Shown: positions 9,076 through 16,145 of the stretch, one piece after another
Layout of the letters: every line of letters starts with the position of its first letter
How positions within the stretch are numbered: the first letter of the stretch is position 1
DNA from: Bacillota bacterium
Lineage (GTDB): Bacteria; Bacillota; Clostridia; Lachnospirales; Lachnospiraceae
Assembly: GCA_023421505.1 (NCBI GenBank)
Contig: JAEZTJ010000025.1
Span: 69,139 to 133,138 of the forward strand
DNA: 64,000 nt
Direction of reading: 5' to 3'
Position numbers and translations under genes: made by a program
The notes under the pieces: model-generated
What the model was told of the DNA's origin: nothing
Databases searched by the model: none
Seen by the model: only the letters and a program-made list of their open reading frames with translations

Positions 9076-10008
9076 TCAACATTTTTTATGATAGGAATTA
9101 TTAATGGAATCATATCCATACATTATGCCATTCATCATTCTTAAGAGTTCCTTTGCTGCTGTTGAGATTGGATTTGTGTTACCCGTAATTATACAAAAAT
9201 GTCTTCCCGGAATCTCTTTCTCAAATTGCAGTTCAAACAAATCACCGGATTTAATTGCTTCCTCTGCAAAATCTCTGACGACGCAGCCAATCCCTAGATT
9301 TCTTATCGCAAACTTCACGATAATATCACTCATCGCAAGCTCAAACTCTGGATTCAAAGTCACATCATTCTTATATAAAAAACCATCCATATAGCTACGT
9401 GAACTGGTATTATGTTCAAGGCAAATAATCGGTAAAGCTTCCAGTTCTTTAAATGGTATAATTCTGTCTTTAAGACTAAGGAACCTACTGCCCGCCACAA
9501 AAATATCCTTGATTTTACGTACCTGGTGTATCTCAATTTCAGGTTTAGCCTCAAAGGGTTCACTAACAATCCCAAAATCTATTTTTCCATTATAAAGATA
9601 ATCTAAAGTCTCAGGTGTCGGTGCATTCGTAACAGTCACCTTAATTCCCGGAAACTTCTCGTGAAAGCTCTCCAAATAAGGAAGCAGATAATATTGAAGC
9701 GTCATATCGCTGGCCCCGATGCGAATCTCACCATTCTCTAAATCAAGCATTTTCTGAAATTTTGCTTCTCCCAGAAGAATATATTCATAGCCTCTTTGTA
9801 CGTAACTAAATAAAACCTCACCCTCCGGAGTTAGTTTTACTCCCTTCGGTATGCGGATAAATAATTTGCTGCCAAGGCTTGTCTCAAGAAGCTTAATTGC
9901 CTGACTGACAGCAGGCTGCGAGATACAGAGCTCCTCTCCAGCCATTGTAAAGCTTCCCGCCTTAGCTACGTGGTAAAATATCCGATAATATTCTAAATCA
10001 ACATTCAT
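9076..10008 (-). CDS. LysR-family transcriptional regulator
   Basis: The 310-residue protein has the N-terminal winged helix-turn-helix (residues 2-60, containing GSFTMAGEELCISQPAVSQA) followed by a periplasmic-binding-protein-like effector domain. It ends 18 bases before the dut start. LysR regulators commonly control divergent genes, but here the upstream neighbour (10107-10529) is co-directional, so its target cannot be named. The effector domain resembles the CysB/CysL group in general layout only. Confidence 0.9.
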   Translation of the reverse strand: MNVDLEYYRIFYHVAKAGSFTMAGEELCISQPAVSQAIKLLETSLGSKLFIRIPKGVKLTPEGEVLFSYVQRGYEYILLGEAKFQKMLDLENGEIRIGASDMTLQYYLLPYLESFHEKFPGIKVTVTNAPTPETLDYLYNGKIDFGIVSEPFEAKPEIEIHQVRKIKDIFVAGSRFLSLKDRIIPFKELEALPIICLEHNTSSRSYMDGFLYKNDVTLNPEFELAMSDIIVKFAIRNLGIGCVVRDFAEEAIKSGDLFELQFEKEIPGRHFCIITGNTNPISTAAKELLRMMNGIMYGYDSINNSYHKKC

Positions 10009-10106
10009 ATAAAATCCTCTTATGGAGTTTTGTAATGCTATATACTATTATTATATCAGGAAAGTATTTTAACAGCAATGACATTAAGTATTTCTGCTAA
10101 CTAATC

Positions 10107-10529
10107 CTAATGTATAATAAAGTCCTCGGATTTAAAATTACTGTAATATCGCCCTTTTTGTGCCGTGAACTTAAGTATACAGTAATCCGGATCTGTAACA
10201 CCAAGTGGATAATATAAAGTATCACCGGGCTGCCATATCATTTCCTTACTCTCACTGTCCTCCAAAACCTCCATCGTACCCTTTAGCATTACTCCCCTGA
10301 AAAATCTTTTATCACAAAAATAGACGCTGGCTTTGGAGTTGTCCCAAAATTGCTTTACATGCTTTGAGGAGGTATTCGTAGTGAAATAAAGCTCCTTTAT
10401 TCCTTCTCTTTTTCTGGGTGCAAGCACTGCCTTGGTATTTGGGAAACCATCTTCATCCACAGAGCTTATGTACACGGTACCTTGTTTATCGAGTATATTA
10501 CCTATTGTTTTTTCAGCATCCCTCAACAT
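10107..10529 (-). CDS. Pyridoxamine 5'-phosphate oxidase-fold (flavin-binding) protein
   Basis: The 140-residue protein has the split-barrel pattern of the PNPOx-like family: GTVYISSVDEDGFPNTKAVL at residues 18-37, a central TSSKHVKQFWDNSKASVYF and a C-terminal strand YCILKFTAQKGRYY. Members bind FMN or F420 and reduce small substrates, or act on general stress. It is a single-domain protein, too short and divergent to be PdxH. A GGAGAGG site precedes the ATG at 10529. Confidence 0.8.
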   Translation of the reverse strand: MLRDAEKTIGNILDKQGTVYISSVDEDGFPNTKAVLAPRKREGIKELYFTTNTSSKHVKQFWDNSKASVYFCDKRFFRGVMLKGTMEVLEDSESKEMIWQPGDTLYYPLGVTDPDYCILKFTAQKGRYYSNFKSEDFIIH

Positions 10530-10981
10530 ATTATCCTCTCCTTCATTTGTATTTATATAATCTACTTTGAAGCATCCTTATATTACAGATTTTAGCATAA
10601 TCTTATCTCATAAAACAATATCTCTTCCTATTTATTAAGAAGATTACCTAACATTTTCAGGGTTTCAAAAGACCCTCGAACAATTTAACTTCGTCATTTT
10701 GCATAAAAGCTGCTTATAGCAATGTTCTGCATCACGATCTTGAAGATGTAGATTGTGCAAAATAACGAATCACAAAATCTAATTAGGCTTTTGACACCCT
10801 AATCCAAGCATATATTAAATGGGAATATATTTCATTTTGATATACTGCGCAAATTATCATTAAGTCAATATCAATAATTCTAATTCTTTCTTATGAATTT
10901 GAAAAATTTATATAATATAAAATTTTCTCCTACTTCTTTTTATAACTTCTATTTTATTAAATAAATTTAGACTTTCAAAGA
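10530..10981. other. AT-rich intergenic stretch with an 80-base inverted repeat
   Basis: TTCGTCATTTTGCA (10690-10703) pairs with TGCAAAATAACGAA (10756-10769) with one mismatch. Inside it CTGCATC pairs with GATGTAG around 10728-10752. No coding potential or transposase is seen. The rest is low-complexity AT-rich DNA. Confidence 0.5.
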
Positions 10982-11010
10982 TTGAACAGGTGTTCAGGCC
11001 ATGGTATAAT
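10982..11010 (+). promoter_or_regulatory. Sigma-A promoter with embedded LexA (SOS) box
   Basis: TTGAAC (10982-10987) and TATAAT (11005-11010) are separated by exactly 17 bases. GAACAGGTGTTC (10984-10995) overlaps the -35 element and fits the Gram-positive LexA/DinR operator GAACRNRYGTTC at every position. The flanks extend the palindrome to TGAACAGGTGTTCA. It lies 85 bases upstream of the SAP-domain gene. Confidence 0.75.
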
Positions 11011-11094
11011 AATCCATAAACTGGTATTATTACTTACCTAACTTTTTCTAAAGAAATGCTTATTACAAAAAATGATCCTTGAAGGAGGGGTTAG

Positions 11095-11673
11095 ATGACC
11101 GATCGACCTATTTTAAATAATAATTTGAGCAGTACTGTATTTCGTGAATTTTACTATTTAAAAGAAGAATTAGTTGCATTTTGCAAAATTGAAGGTCTAC
11201 CAACCAATGGCGGAAAAGTCGTACTTACAGATAGAATAGCAAATTATTTGAATAATGGTGAAAGAATGACTATTAAGCAACCCACGAGGAAGAAGCCTGT
11301 TGATATAAAAATCATTACGAACCTTAGTATAATCGAACCAGATTTAGTTTGTTCAGAAAAGCATAGAGCTTTTTTTATAGAAAATATCGGAAGTAGCTTT
11401 TCTTTCAATGTAGCCTTTCAAAAATGGCTTAAATCCAATGCAGGGAAGACCTATGGTGAGGCAATTAAGGCATATTATCAGTTATTAGCCGAAAAGAAAA
11501 AAGGGAAAACCGCTATAGACAGTCAATTTGAATATAATACTTATATTCGAGATTTTTTTTCTGATAATAAAGGAAAATCCCTTGAGGATGCAATTAAGTG
11601 TTGGAAATATAAAAAAGGGTTAAAGGGTCATAACCGATATGAAAAAACAGACTTAATTGCATTAGTAATATAG
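11095..11673 (+). CDS. SAP-domain, DUF6434-type protein; predicted SOS gene
   Basis: The 192-residue protein starts with a SAP-like helix-extended loop-helix (residues 13-52: LKEELVAFCKIEGLPTNGGK, then LTDRIANYL), a fold that binds DNA. It is followed by a region (about 65-130) containing FFIENIGSSFSFNVAFQKWL and KTYGEAIKAYYQLL, as in DUF6434 proteins, and a second similar helical unit near 150-180 (FFSDNKGKSLEDAIKCWKY). Its function is unknown. The promoter carries a perfect LexA box, which suggests induction by DNA damage. The start ATG follows GGAGGGG. Base composition is slightly more AT-rich than the neighbouring housekeeping genes. Confidence 0.8.
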   Translation: MTDRPILNNNLSSTVFREFYYLKEELVAFCKIEGLPTNGGKVVLTDRIANYLNNGERMTIKQPTRKKPVDIKIITNLSIIEPDLVCSEKHRAFFIENIGSSFSFNVAFQKWLKSNAGKTYGEAIKAYYQLLAEKKKGKTAIDSQFEYNTYIRDFFSDNKGKSLEDAIKCWKYKKGLKGHNRYEKTDLIALVI

Positions 11674-11825
11674 TTTCAATTGCAATTTATCGTATAATTT
11701 ACTATATAAATTTTCATAATATTAAAAATGAGGAGGAAAGCAATTTTCTCCATACTGTTATATTCATTACTTTTATTTACAACAGCCAATTATATGAATA
11801 AATAATAGAAAGGCAGGAAGCTTAA

Positions 11826-12029
11826 TTGAATAATGTCCATTATAATGTTGACGGCTTGTATAACACACCGATGAAAACACAGTTAAAAAATGCACTTGAG
11901 AATCTAGACGGCGTACAGAAGGTAAATGTTGACCTTCAAAGAGGTACTGTTGAAGTAGATTTCAATGAGGCTGTCGCTGAAAGCGAAATCCGCAGCACAA
12001 TAGAGCATATCGGTTGTAAAGTCGAGTAG
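11826..12029 (+). CDS. Small HMA-fold protein lacking the CxxC metal site
   Basis: The 67 residues follow the beta-alpha-beta-beta-alpha-beta pattern of copper chaperones (HMA domain): VHYNVDGLY, a helix, GVQKVNVDLQRGTVEVDF and a helix ending in GCKVE. The loop that normally holds CxxC reads GLYNTPMKT, so soft-metal binding of the CopZ type is not expected. Similar cysteine-free HMA proteins occur in Clostridia, with unknown role. The start is TTG at 11826, with AAAGGCAGGA upstream. A strong bidirectional hairpin follows. It may be cotranscribed with the SAP gene 150 bases upstream or have its own promoter. Confidence 0.75.
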   Translation: MNNVHYNVDGLYNTPMKTQLKNALENLDGVQKVNVDLQRGTVEVDFNEAVAESEIRSTIEHIGCKVE

Positions 12030-12046
12030 TACAATAGCTACCCATA

Positions 12047-12085
12047 AATAAGGATTTTGAGAGCGAAATTCTCAAAATCCTTATT
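12047..12085. terminator. Bidirectional terminator
   Basis: AATAAGGATTTTGAGA (12047-12062) pairs perfectly with TCTCAAAATCCTTATT (12070-12085) over a 7-base loop and is followed by TTATAAAA. It separates the HMA gene from the convergent methyltransferase gene. Confidence 0.75.
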
Positions 12086-12112
12086 TTATAAAACCTTTAA
12101 TTTGCTACCTTA

Positions 12113-12943
12113 TTATTTGACTGCAACCGCACAGAAAACCTTTCCCTCCGGCCTATATTGCGCACCTGCCACATCACCATAGTATTCTATTTTATCAAAT
12201 CCGCTCTCACTTAGCTCATAGCCCAAGTCCTCTTTTGTAAAAGTATGATCCCATAGATAATAGTTATGAATAGAGCTATCAGTAACTATAATTGTTTGCT
12301 TTAAGATGGTATTCCATTCCTCATATCGGTAGAAGGCCTGAAGGCATAAATGAGGTCCCTCGCTCCAGAAGTCTGTATCACTGTAGTACCAGCTTTTTGT
12401 CTCTTCTCTATTTTCATACTCCTTAGGGGTAGTAACATCAACAATAAATTTCCCCCCTGGCTTTAGTGCCTGATAAATATTCTTCAATAATTCTTTCCTG
12501 TCATCATCCGGTATTACACAAAAATCACAGTAAATCAGTGTTATGATATCAAATTCTTCCTTACTATAAAATTCAAGATAATTCTGATACAGATAATTGA
12601 TTTCATGATTTTTCTCAGTAGCAGACTTTCTTGCATAGGCTAAGGATCGTCTGGAATAATCAATTCCTGTTACTTTATACCCCTTTTGATAAAATCTTTC
12701 TGCGTAAAGTCCAGGGCCACAGCCCAAATCCAGCAGCTTAGGATACTTTTCAGGAGGTGCTATATTTACAATCCATTCCACTGAATGATCCATAAATTCA
12801 TGTTTTCTTGAGGCGGCGTCCCATTCCGGATCTAAATGTGCAGCTAGCATTCCCTGAGAGATATGCTCATCATCCCAGAATTTTTCAGTACTCTGTGTAT
12901 ATATCTTTGGTTTACTTAAATAGCTTAATAATTTTTCGTTCAT
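12113..12943 (-). CDS. Class I SAM-dependent methyltransferase
   Basis: The 276-residue protein contains motif I LLDLGCGPGLYAERF (about residue 69), GIDYSRRSLAYAR (motif II region), IITLIYCDFCVI (motif IV) and LKPGGKFIVDV (motif VI). This is the Rossmann-like methyltransferase fold; the substrate is not evident. The N-terminal 60 residues (KFWDDEHISQGML) are shared by a clostridial family of unknown function. A long structured RNA with a U-rich terminator lies 110 bases upstream on the same strand and may control it. GAGAGGA precedes the ATG. Confidence 0.85.
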   Translation of the reverse strand: MNEKLLSYLSKPKIYTQSTEKFWDDEHISQGMLAAHLDPEWDAASRKHEFMDHSVEWIVNIAPPEKYPKLLDLGCGPGLYAERFYQKGYKVTGIDYSRRSLAYARKSATEKNHEINYLYQNYLEFYSKEEFDIITLIYCDFCVIPDDDRKELLKNIYQALKPGGKFIVDVTTPKEYENREETKSWYYSDTDFWSEGPHLCLQAFYRYEEWNTILKQTIIVTDSSIHNYYLWDHTFTKEDLGYELSESGFDKIEYYGDVAGAQYRPEGKVFCAVAVK

Positions 12944-13053
12944 TTCTTATATCCTCTCTTTACTATTCATCTTCTTAATAAACGACATCGTTTCTTCAAT
13001 TGCAAAAAATTCAAAATATTATATAGGTGTGATAACAGATTGCCTTTCGGCAT

Positions 13054-13083
13054 AAAAAAAAGCTGTGGAATTTCCACAGCTTT
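13054..13083 (-). terminator. Rho-independent terminator of the leader RNA
   Basis: AAAGCTGTGG pairs with CCACAGCTTT around a 5-base AAATT loop and is followed on the minus strand by a run of seven or more Ts. Confidence 0.85.
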
Positions 13084-13281
13084 AATCGCTTTATGCATGT
13101 GGAAGTATGAATTCAAATCATAATTTGGGTAAAGAAAATAAAACTGTCCATATAACAGTTAAAATTTCTTATTTTATTATGATTTTACTCATCGTTTCCA
13201 CGTTCTCACTTATATTACCGATTGTGTAATATCAAGCTCACCGGATAGCATTTACCTCTTCTTTATTATTTCTGTTATCAC
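13054..13281 (-). ncRNA. Structured leader RNA or small RNA with attenuator-like ending
   Basis: On the minus strand a strong promoter (13288-13316) is followed by about 228 bases with no usable gene and then a terminator. Visible pairings are: ATATTAC/GTAATAT near 13233-13212; a rod in which GTGGAA (13201-13196) pairs with TTCCAC (13104-13099), with AAATCATAAT/ATTATGATTT further in and AACTGT/ACAGTT at the tip; and a terminator AAAGCTGTGG/CCACAGCTTT followed by seven Us. TTCCACA of the rod can alternatively pair with TGTGGAA of the terminator. It could be a cis leader of the methyltransferase gene or an independent small RNA. I match it to no known riboswitch class. Confidence 0.55.
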
Positions 13282-13287
13282 AGTAAT

Positions 13288-13316
13288 ACCATATCATGGA
13301 ATATATTTATTGTCAA
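13288..13316 (-). promoter_or_regulatory. Sigma-A promoter of the leader RNA
   Basis: TTGACA (13316-13311) and TATGGT (13293-13288) are separated by 17 bases on the minus strand. It lies just after the purB stop codon. Confidence 0.75.
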
Positions 13317-13341
13317 CAATAAACAAGGTGCCTGTCGTACA

Positions 13342-14775
13342 TCAGACTTTAATATCTGCTTTTAAACCAAGAAACTCCTTATTCTCATTAAGGATCGGCT
13401 GAATAACCTCCTGAATAAATTCTTCCGTCTGCTCCTTGGCACGTCCGGTATATTTTACTGGGTCCATCGTACTCTTAAGCTCCTCGAGAGTCATATTGAA
13501 GGCAGAATCTGCTGCTATAAGCTCCAGAAGATTGTTCTCTAAGCCTTTTTCTTTCACATTTCTTCCGGCTTCCATGGAAAGAGTTCGGATTTTCTCATGC
13601 AGCTCCTGTCTATCCCCACCGGCCTTAACTGCATCCATCATAATATTTTCGGTAGCCATAAAAGGAAGCTCCTGCATCAGACGTCTCTCGATTACTTTAG
13701 GGTATACAACCAGTCCGTCTACTACATTCATATATAGATCGAGTATTCCATCTACTGCTAGAAAGGCTTCGGGTACACTAATTCTCTTATTCGCTGAATC
13801 ATCAAGGGTTCTCTCAAACCACTGCGTTGCGGTTGTAATAGCCGGATTAAGTGCATCTACCATAACATAATTAGCTAAGGATGCAATACGTTCACTTCTC
13901 ATCGGATTTCTTTTATAGGCCATAGCCGAGGAGCCTATCTGATTCTTTTCAAAGGGCTCTTCAATTTCCTTTAGATGCTGAAGAAGTCTGATGTCATTAG
14001 AGAATTTGTGCGCACTGGCTGCAATACCTGCAAGGACATTCAGTATTCTTAGGTCTACTTTTCTGGAATAGGTTTGCCCGGATACCGGTAAACATCCATT
14101 AAAGCCCATCTTGTCTGCAATAATTTGATCCAGCTTCTTGATTCTATCATGATCTCCGTCAAACAACTCCAAGAAGCTTGCCTGTGTTCCCGTTGTACCC
14201 TTTGAACCAAGTAATTGCATGCCATCTATCAGATAGCAGATATCATCATAATCAAGCTTTAATTCCATTAACCAAAGAGCAGCCCTTTTACCAACCGTTG
14301 TAGGCTGTGCAGGTTGAAAGTGGGTAAAAGCAAGGGTAGGAAGTGCACGATATTCCATAGCAAATTTTGAAAGCTCCGCCATAACATTAACGAGCTTTTG
14401 CTTCACCAGCTTTAAGGCTTCCGTCATTATGATAATATCGGTATTATCTCCTACATAGCAAGAGGTTGCTCCAAGGTGAATGATTCCCTTTGCCTTAGGA
14501 CACTGTTCGCCGTAAGCAAATACATGGGACATGACATCATGACGAACCAGAGCTTCTCTTTCCTTAGCCACCTCATAGTTGATATCGTCCTGATATGCTT
14601 TCAGTTCTTCAATCTGCTCGTCAGAGATAGCTAAGCCAAGCTCCTGCTCCGCTTCTGCTAATGCTACCCAAAGCTTTCTCCAGGTTTTGAATTTCTTATC
14701 CGGTGAAAAGATATATTGCATCTCTTTACCGGCATAACGTTCAGATAAAGGACTCGTGTATTTATCGTTACTCAT
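13342..14775 (-). CDS. purB: Adenylosuccinate lyase
   Basis: PurB releases fumarate from adenylosuccinate (to AMP) and from SAICAR (to AICAR), serving both ends of the purine pathway. The 477-residue protein has the fumarase/aspartase superfamily features: the HLGATSCYVGDN region (about residue 100), THFQPAQPTTVGKR, and the signature GSSAMAYKRNPMRSE near residue 287. It lies on the same strand as the CE2 esterase, purF and purC upstream, but a 200-base gap with a nested inverted repeat separates it from the esterase gene. GAAAGGGG precedes the ATG at 14775. Confidence 0.96.
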   Translation of the reverse strand: MSNDKYTSPLSERYAGKEMQYIFSPDKKFKTWRKLWVALAEAEQELGLAISDEQIEELKAYQDDINYEVAKEREALVRHDVMSHVFAYGEQCPKAKGIIHLGATSCYVGDNTDIIIMTEALKLVKQKLVNVMAELSKFAMEYRALPTLAFTHFQPAQPTTVGKRAALWLMELKLDYDDICYLIDGMQLLGSKGTTGTQASFLELFDGDHDRIKKLDQIIADKMGFNGCLPVSGQTYSRKVDLRILNVLAGIAASAHKFSNDIRLLQHLKEIEEPFEKNQIGSSAMAYKRNPMRSERIASLANYVMVDALNPAITTATQWFERTLDDSANKRISVPEAFLAVDGILDLYMNVVDGLVVYPKVIERRLMQELPFMATENIMMDAVKAGGDRQELHEKIRTLSMEAGRNVKEKGLENNLLELIAADSAFNMTLEELKSTMDPVKYTGRAKEQTEEFIQEVIQPILNENKEFLGLKADIKV

Positions 14776-14810
14776 TTTTTTGCCCCTTTCATTTTAGGTA
14801 TATACAAAGA

Positions 14811-14952
14811 TAATTGCGAAACAATATAGTTTTTTAATTGCATACACAGCAGATACTATTCCTCCGCTCCAACGCTCCATCCGCTTAACTTCCGCTCCGG
14901 AATAGTATCTACTGTGTATACAATACCTACAGCTAATGAGTTTCGCAATTCC
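14811..14952. repeat. Short inverted-repeat element, copy 1, with nested palindrome
   Basis: The outer ends AATTGCGAAAC (14812-14822) and GTTTCGCAATT (14940-14950) match copies at 17615-17686 and 30442-30509. Where those copies have a continuous 45-base centre, this one contains an extra palindrome with 21-base arms (14842-14862 and 14899-14919, one mismatch) and a loop of CCGCTCC-type repeats. There is no coding capacity. It resembles a MITE. Confidence 0.75.
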
Positions 14953-14976
14953 TGTAGGTATTATACATTAAGCTCA

Positions 14977-16029
14977 TTACCAACCCATAATTTCTCTAAG
15001 CTTATTCTCTAGCTTCCTAGCCATTTTATTATGGGTTACTTTGCTAGGATGCCAGTCTGTTCCAATACCATCCTGTTCCTCCTGTACATCAAACATCATA
15101 TAATAAATATCGTCAATTCCCTCGTCTTTTAATAGCTTAACCTGTTGCTCCAGCTCATTACATAAATCCTGTCCCATGACACCCATAGTACAGAGAATTT
15201 TTGATACAGGGTTTAAGCGGTGAACTTCCGTTACGAATTTATTAAACTCTTTTCCAAAAGCATCCACTCTATCTGCAATCCCTTTCGTATAGCTGGCATC
15301 ATTGGTTCCTAAATTAATTACGATACAATCCGGTAGGAACCTATTATAATCCCAGCGCTCAAGTTCCTTATGACATAGTGCCAGATCTGTTGACTTATCC
15401 GTATAGGGATACATAGCAGGCATCAGCCATCCGTCATTAGGCACATCCTGATCTGTCCAGTTAGAAATAATCCCTATCCCGCTCCAGCAAATCAGATGAT
15501 AATCCGCATTAAGTGCCCTTGCCGTAATAGCCGCATAGGCTTCCCAAGGGTTTTCCTGTGCAGTGTTAAAGCTATCCACGTTCCATACTCCCTCATTACC
15601 ATAACCGCAGGTGATAGAATCACCAATGAATTCAAGCTTCCTTGCTTTCTTCGCTGAAGGCATCGGCGGGTCACTACTGTCAATTATAATTTCTTTTATG
15701 CCTACTCTGCCAAAAGCCACCTCTGAATATTTAACGAGTCTTATCTTTGTCTGTTTCACCAATAGACCCTCATACAGAAGATAAGTATTTTCTTCTGCAT
15801 CTAAAGAAAAGCGCCTTGATGGCTCAGCTTCATCATCCACAAATACCGCCACGTAAGCGGCATAAATATCCTCAAGCTTCTGCTTATCAGTAAAAAGTAC
15901 TGCTTCTGCCTTCGTACCGGTAAATATAAACTCAATCGCTGAACAGGAGTAGTTCATATACCTAATCCCATCATAGAATAAAGTTCTTCCTATTGTATTT
16001 ACATACTTGTCCTCTGCTGTGAATTTCAT
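14977..16029 (-). CDS. CE2-family SGNH/GDSL esterase without signal peptide
   Basis: The 350-residue protein has an N-terminal beta-sandwich (about 1-125) and a C-terminal SGNH hydrolase domain. The latter has FIGDSITCGYGNEG (catalytic Ser), VINLGTNDAS (block III) and GTDWHPS (catalytic His near residue 328). This two-domain layout is that of carbohydrate esterase family 2, acetyl-xylan or acetyl-glucan esterases. No signal peptide is present, so it probably deacetylates imported oligosaccharides in the cytoplasm. The ATG at 16029 is chosen over 16041 because GGAG is spaced correctly before it. It sits between purF and purB, which are unrelated in function. Confidence 0.85.
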   Translation of the reverse strand: MKFTAEDKYVNTIGRTLFYDGIRYMNYSCSAIEFIFTGTKAEAVLFTDKQKLEDIYAAYVAVFVDDEAEPSRRFSLDAEENTYLLYEGLLVKQTKIRLVKYSEVAFGRVGIKEIIIDSSDPPMPSAKKARKLEFIGDSITCGYGNEGVWNVDSFNTAQENPWEAYAAITARALNADYHLICWSGIGIISNWTDQDVPNDGWLMPAMYPYTDKSTDLALCHKELERWDYNRFLPDCIVINLGTNDASYTKGIADRVDAFGKEFNKFVTEVHRLNPVSKILCTMGVMGQDLCNELEQQVKLLKDEGIDDIYYMMFDVQEEQDGIGTDWHPSKVTHNKMARKLENKLREIMGW

Positions 16030-16052
16030 ACACATCTCCATATTAAAATAAC

Positions 16053-16118
16053 ATGTCTACTCTTTGAATCAGTTTATGCCAAGTGTGCTTGCATCCTTTG
16101 GTTACGCAGGCACAAACT
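16053..16118 (-). repeat. Dispersed palindromic repeat copy D
   Basis: On the minus strand AGTTTGTGCC (16118-16109) pairs with GGCATAAACT (16080-16071) across a 28-base loop. It is followed by ATTCAAAGAGTAGACAT, two differences from copies A-C. It lies between purF and the esterase gene. Confidence 0.6.
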
Positions 16119-16145
16119 TTTAAGTCTGAATTTTATAATTTTGCA

